Positions 60,801 to 64,000 of a stretch of 64,000 bases of DNA are shown piece after piece. Within the stretch, counting starts at the first letter, position 1. Each line of letters starts with the position of its first letter. The stretch spans positions 6,820,001 through 6,884,000 of the forward strand of contig OY992838.1 of the NCBI GenBank assembly GCA_963921425.1, read 5' to 3'. The notes under the pieces were generated by a model, which was not told where the DNA came from, made no database searches, and worked only from the letters and a program-made list of their open reading frames with translations. The DNA is from Dryas octopetala. Its lineage: Eukaryota > Streptophyta > Magnoliopsida > Rosales > Rosaceae. Made by a program: the position numbers and the translations under genes.

Positions 60801-62137
60801 ATGAGAGAAAGCAATGAAGGTGATACTGACATAGAATACGACATCGAAGACCCCTGCATTCGATTAGTAACTTGGGTGAAAGAGAAGTTGAAGTTGGATA
60901 GCTTGCCTGATCCCATGTCTGCTTATTCTGTATGTTGTATCTACAGAGTTCCTGATCGACTACGACGTGTAAGTAAAAAGTGCTACGAACCTCAGGTTGT
61001 CTCTATAGGTCCATTTCACCATGGCAAGGAAAACCTGAAAGCCATGGAAGAGCACAAAAAGAGTATCTAAAAGATTATCTGAAACGGACCAAGGAAAGTT
61101 TGGAGAATTATGTAAAGAAGATAAAAGACAAGGAAGAAAGACTCCGCAAATGTTATGCAGAACAGACTGAGTTTGATAGTGAAAAATTTGTTACAATGAT
61201 TCTAGTGGATGCTGCCTTCATCATTGAGGTCTTATTGAGGCACCATTGTCGTAAATTCATTCCAGTTGATGACCCCATATTTCGGCAACCACGGATGTTG
61301 CATGATGTATGGCCTGACATACGGTTGCTTGAAAATCAGCTGCCATTCTTCATTCTTGAGGATCTTTTTGACCCATATAGAGTCTTTCCTGACATTAATG
61401 AGAGGCTTTCATTACTTGAACTTTCTCGCAGTTTCTTCAAAACTAGATTGATGAATATTAATACAGAAGAAGCAGACTGGTCCAAGAGTTCTTCCAAAAT
61501 TGAACATTTTGTTGATTTAATAAGATCTTTATATGAATTATATATGCCAAAGAAATTACCAGCTGCAGGGACACTTGAAACTATAAACATACCCAGCATG
61601 ACAGAGCTACACCGAGCTGGAGTCAAGGTTAAGGTGAGACAAACCAAAAACTTATTTGACATACAATTCAATGATGGGATTTTGCAAATTCCAAAATTGA
61701 GAATAAGTGAAGAAACTGAGCTTACAATCAGAAATCTGCTTGCCTTTGAGCAATGCCATTGCATTGAGAATTACATAAGTGATTATGTTTTTCTCTTGGA
61801 TCGTTTTGTGAGCACCCCCTCGGATGTGGAGTTGCTTGTTAAGTATGGAGTTGTTGAAAATATGCTAGGTGATAGCATTGAGGGGTCTACTCTATTTAAC
61901 AGCCTTGTCGATGAGGCTTTTGTGGAGCCAAGAGACTTCCATTATGCTACTCTTTGTGAGAGCCTGAACAAGTATTGCAAAACACCTTGGCACAGATGGA
62001 AGGCAAATTTGAGACAAAATTATTTCAACACACCATGGGCGACTATGTCTGTCATTGCAGCTGTTGTTCTCCTCATACTCACTCTCATACAAACGGTCTG
62101 CTCTATTATCTCTGCTATTTCTCCTAAGGCTTCCTAA
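60801..62137 (+). pseudogene. DUF247 (UPF0481) protein gene with single-base frameshift
   Basis: Single-exon frame of about 445 residues if continuous. N-terminal part: MRESNEGDTDIEYDIED, CCIYRVPDRLRRVSKKCYEP, VSIGPFHHGKENLKAMEEHK. At the A-run 61056-61060 the frame changes; one more A would join EEHK to EYLKDYLKR, where other members have a continuous helix. The second part has FVTMILVDAAFIIEVLLR, LLENQLPFFILEDLF, IPSMTELHRAGVKVKV, LLAFEQCHCIENYISDY and a C-terminal membrane segment (MSVIAAVVLLILTLI). These are DUF247 hallmarks. DUF247 members are plasma-membrane or unknown-location proteins; some grass members control self-incompatibility. Either a sequencing error or a real loss; which cannot be told here. 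Confidence 0.88.
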
Positions 62138-62407
62138 AGTGAGTGTAAGGATGTGGAGTTGCTTGTTAAGAATGGCTTCCTGTCTGTTATTGTAGTGGTT
62201 TGTACTAGTTTGTGCTCATTTTCATTCAAACACTGTGCTCTATAATTGCCTTGTAGGTTCCATTGCTTCAGTTTGATATATATGCTTATGTAATTTCATG
62301 TTTGTCTAAATAAAGACGAAGAAGAAGTTATAGTCTCTTCTAAGAGTAATGGTACTGATCAGGGGCTTTCAATAATTAATCTCTCTCACACATTCATCAA
62401 ATCTTTA
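62138..62407. other. Spacer between DUF247 copies
   Basis: 62156-62172 repeats the DUF247 segment GGATGTGGAGTTGCTTGTTAA found at 61825, suggesting that local rearrangement copied part of the gene. Confidence 0.5.
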
Positions 62408-62940
62408 ATGCAGATAGAGGGATTGGAAGGCAATTTGAAGAGAACATCTAAAGTAGATCATTTTGTTGATCTTATAAGAAGTTTATGTCTACCAGCTGAT
62501 CCACAAGAAGCTGGAGAGCAACTGAAAGTTCTAATCACACCCAGCGTCACAGAGCTACACTGGGATGGAGTCAAGTTGAAGGTGGGATCAACCAACAACT
62601 TATTCAACATACGATTCACTGATGGGTTTTTGGAAATTTCAAAACTAATATTTAGTGTTGATACATGGCTTACAATTAAAAATCTGCTTGCCTTGGAACA
62701 ATGCCAATGCATTCAGAAATATGTGAATGATTATGTTTTCATCATAAAATGTTTAGCGAGCACACCAAAGGATGTGAGGTTGCTTGGATTTCGTATGAGT
62801 GGAAAGGGACACACTAACTCGGTAGAATCGTTAAACAACTACTTTGTATGTGTTTTGCTATTAACTTTTATCTGGAGGAAAAGGAACAACCGCATCTTTA
62901 GGAATGAAGAGAAGCCTTCCTCTCTGACTCTTAAGACTTA
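62408..62940 (+). pseudogene. DUF247 fragment fused to a LINE-like tail
   Basis: An open frame of 177 residues. The first part matches DUF247 (KVDHFVDLIRSL, TELHWDGVKLKVGSTNNLF, IRFTDGFLEISKL, LLALEQCQCIQKYVNDYVF, STPKDVRLL). It then switches at GFRMSGKGHTNSVE to sequence shared with 56509-56658, ending IWRKRNNRIFRNEEKPSS and TAG at 62940. N-terminal half and membrane segment are lacking. An acceptor-like CATTCATCAAATCTTTAATGCAG precedes 62414. Confidence 0.75.
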
Positions 62941-62941
62941 G

Positions 62942-64000
62942 AGGGGTGAGTGGGACAAGCTTATTGCACCAGCATCCCAACACTCAGTTGCACCTTTTTC
63001 TCTCTTTGTGCAGGTACAAGAAAAATAAGATTTATTAAAATTGTTGCTGAATGTATATTTTACAGAAATTTTATCTTTCCAACCTCATGCAAATGTACAA
63101 ATGCAATGATCATATTTCAAATAGAACAATTACATAAACACAAGACTGATTACAGACTGCTCGTTTATCCCCCAAAAAAGAAAAGAAAAGAAAAGAGAGA
63201 CTGCTCATTTACATTATCTTCCAAGGGGTAATATATTACCATTACAAAAATGATAGAACTGAAAAGGATCAATTGAAGATCTGCAACTGCATTTCAAGTC
63301 TCAACTCTTGCAACCACTTTAGAGCAATTTCCTGAAAGCGATAGACCTGGTATAAAATATTCCTTGTACATTGATATCAGCAAAAGAAGGTTGAGTTGCT
63401 CTTCAGATCAGTCAAAGTAATAGCCTGGCACAGCCCCAACATATATGACTTTGAATTGCTTGAAGAATCAAAATTTCAATAGCTAAAGGCAAGATCTTGT
63501 CCATCTAAAACATATATACAAAATTTGTAAGTCTAATTATTACACTAAGTGGTAACCCAAACTTTGTGAAATTTCTGTCGGGCTCCTTTTGGGTTAAGGG
63601 AAACAAAAAAGTATAACTTATAACCTCAGAAGTTCAAATTCCCTCATAGCAAAATTACCAATCATATGACGCCTCAGACATGTGGCAAAAAAAGAAAGAA
63701 AAAGCTATTTGAAATAAAAAAATTATTTTAGAGACTACTGAGATGGCTTATAGAGACTACTGACATGGCAACTAAGATGGCATACCATGTCTGTACTACC
63801 CCACCCCCATGTACTTGGAGGCATGTAGAGCTGCCGCTCGATTTCATTAATTTGTAACCTCTGTGCAACTTCTTTGAACCATTACTCAATTTGTAAAACA
63901 GCACAACCACTACCATAATACAATGGGATACACAGCATGTATAAGTACAATCCTTGAATAGCACAACCACTACCAATTCGTTAACTTTACTGAGAATTGA
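62942..64000. other. Right-end region, no gene recognised
   Basis: AT-rich with A-runs. 63897-63913 and 63958-63975 both read AGCACAACCACTACCA and are a short direct repeat. A minus-strand 3' UTR of a gene beyond the window is possible but unsupported. Confidence 0.35.

Overview
The window is plant nuclear DNA, most likely from a woody eudicot; I cannot name the genus. The genes have many short introns with GT-AG borders, the intergenic DNA is AT-rich with many GA/CT microsatellites, and several transposon classes are present. All coordinates come from reading splice sites by eye against remembered family sequences. No search was run.

Layout, left to right. 1-2500 shows no gene. 2500-3550 is a large foldback element with arms of about 500 bp, ending just upstream of a BOR4-type borate exporter gene (CDS 4835-8827, 13 coding exons). 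A frameshifted, unrecognised coding remnant (8893-9163) and a repeat fragment follow. On the minus strand, 22197-10345 is an AKT1-type Shaker potassium channel gene (12 coding exons, about 875 codons once the insertion is discounted). Its exon 5 is split by a 7.36-kb non-autonomous LTR retrotransposon (12715-20073; 2335-bp LTRs that look identical, TSD TGAAT). A SINE and a possible LINE tail follow, then QCR7 (25046-26760), the 14-kDa subunit of mitochondrial complex III. After an AT-rich stretch holding a hAT-like element (30384-31604) comes a DUF642 cell-wall protein gene (35769-39212). Two adjacent MITEs and a 2.5-kb hAT element with a perfect 8-bp TSD (42578-45086) precede two tandem RAN GTPase genes (45548-48673 and 53693-56000). 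Between the RAN genes lie a MITE copy, a second hAT element with a perfect TSD and a related MITE nested inside it, and a 463-bp direct tandem duplication next to the second RAN promoter. The right end carries a decayed DUF247 cluster: two fragments and one nearly complete copy broken by a single-base frameshift.

The genes do not form a pathway; they are ordinary neighbours in a plant genome. The most notable events are the potassium-channel disruption, where the antisense insertion brings a stop two codons in, before the cyclic-nucleotide, ankyrin and KHA domains; the unusual architecture of the element responsible (14 CCAAT-bearing hairpin repeats in the LTR, eleven 73-bp repeats inside, pol almost entirely lost); and the RAN duplication with repeated upstream DNA. 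I found no evidence of a new defence system or enzymatic pathway.
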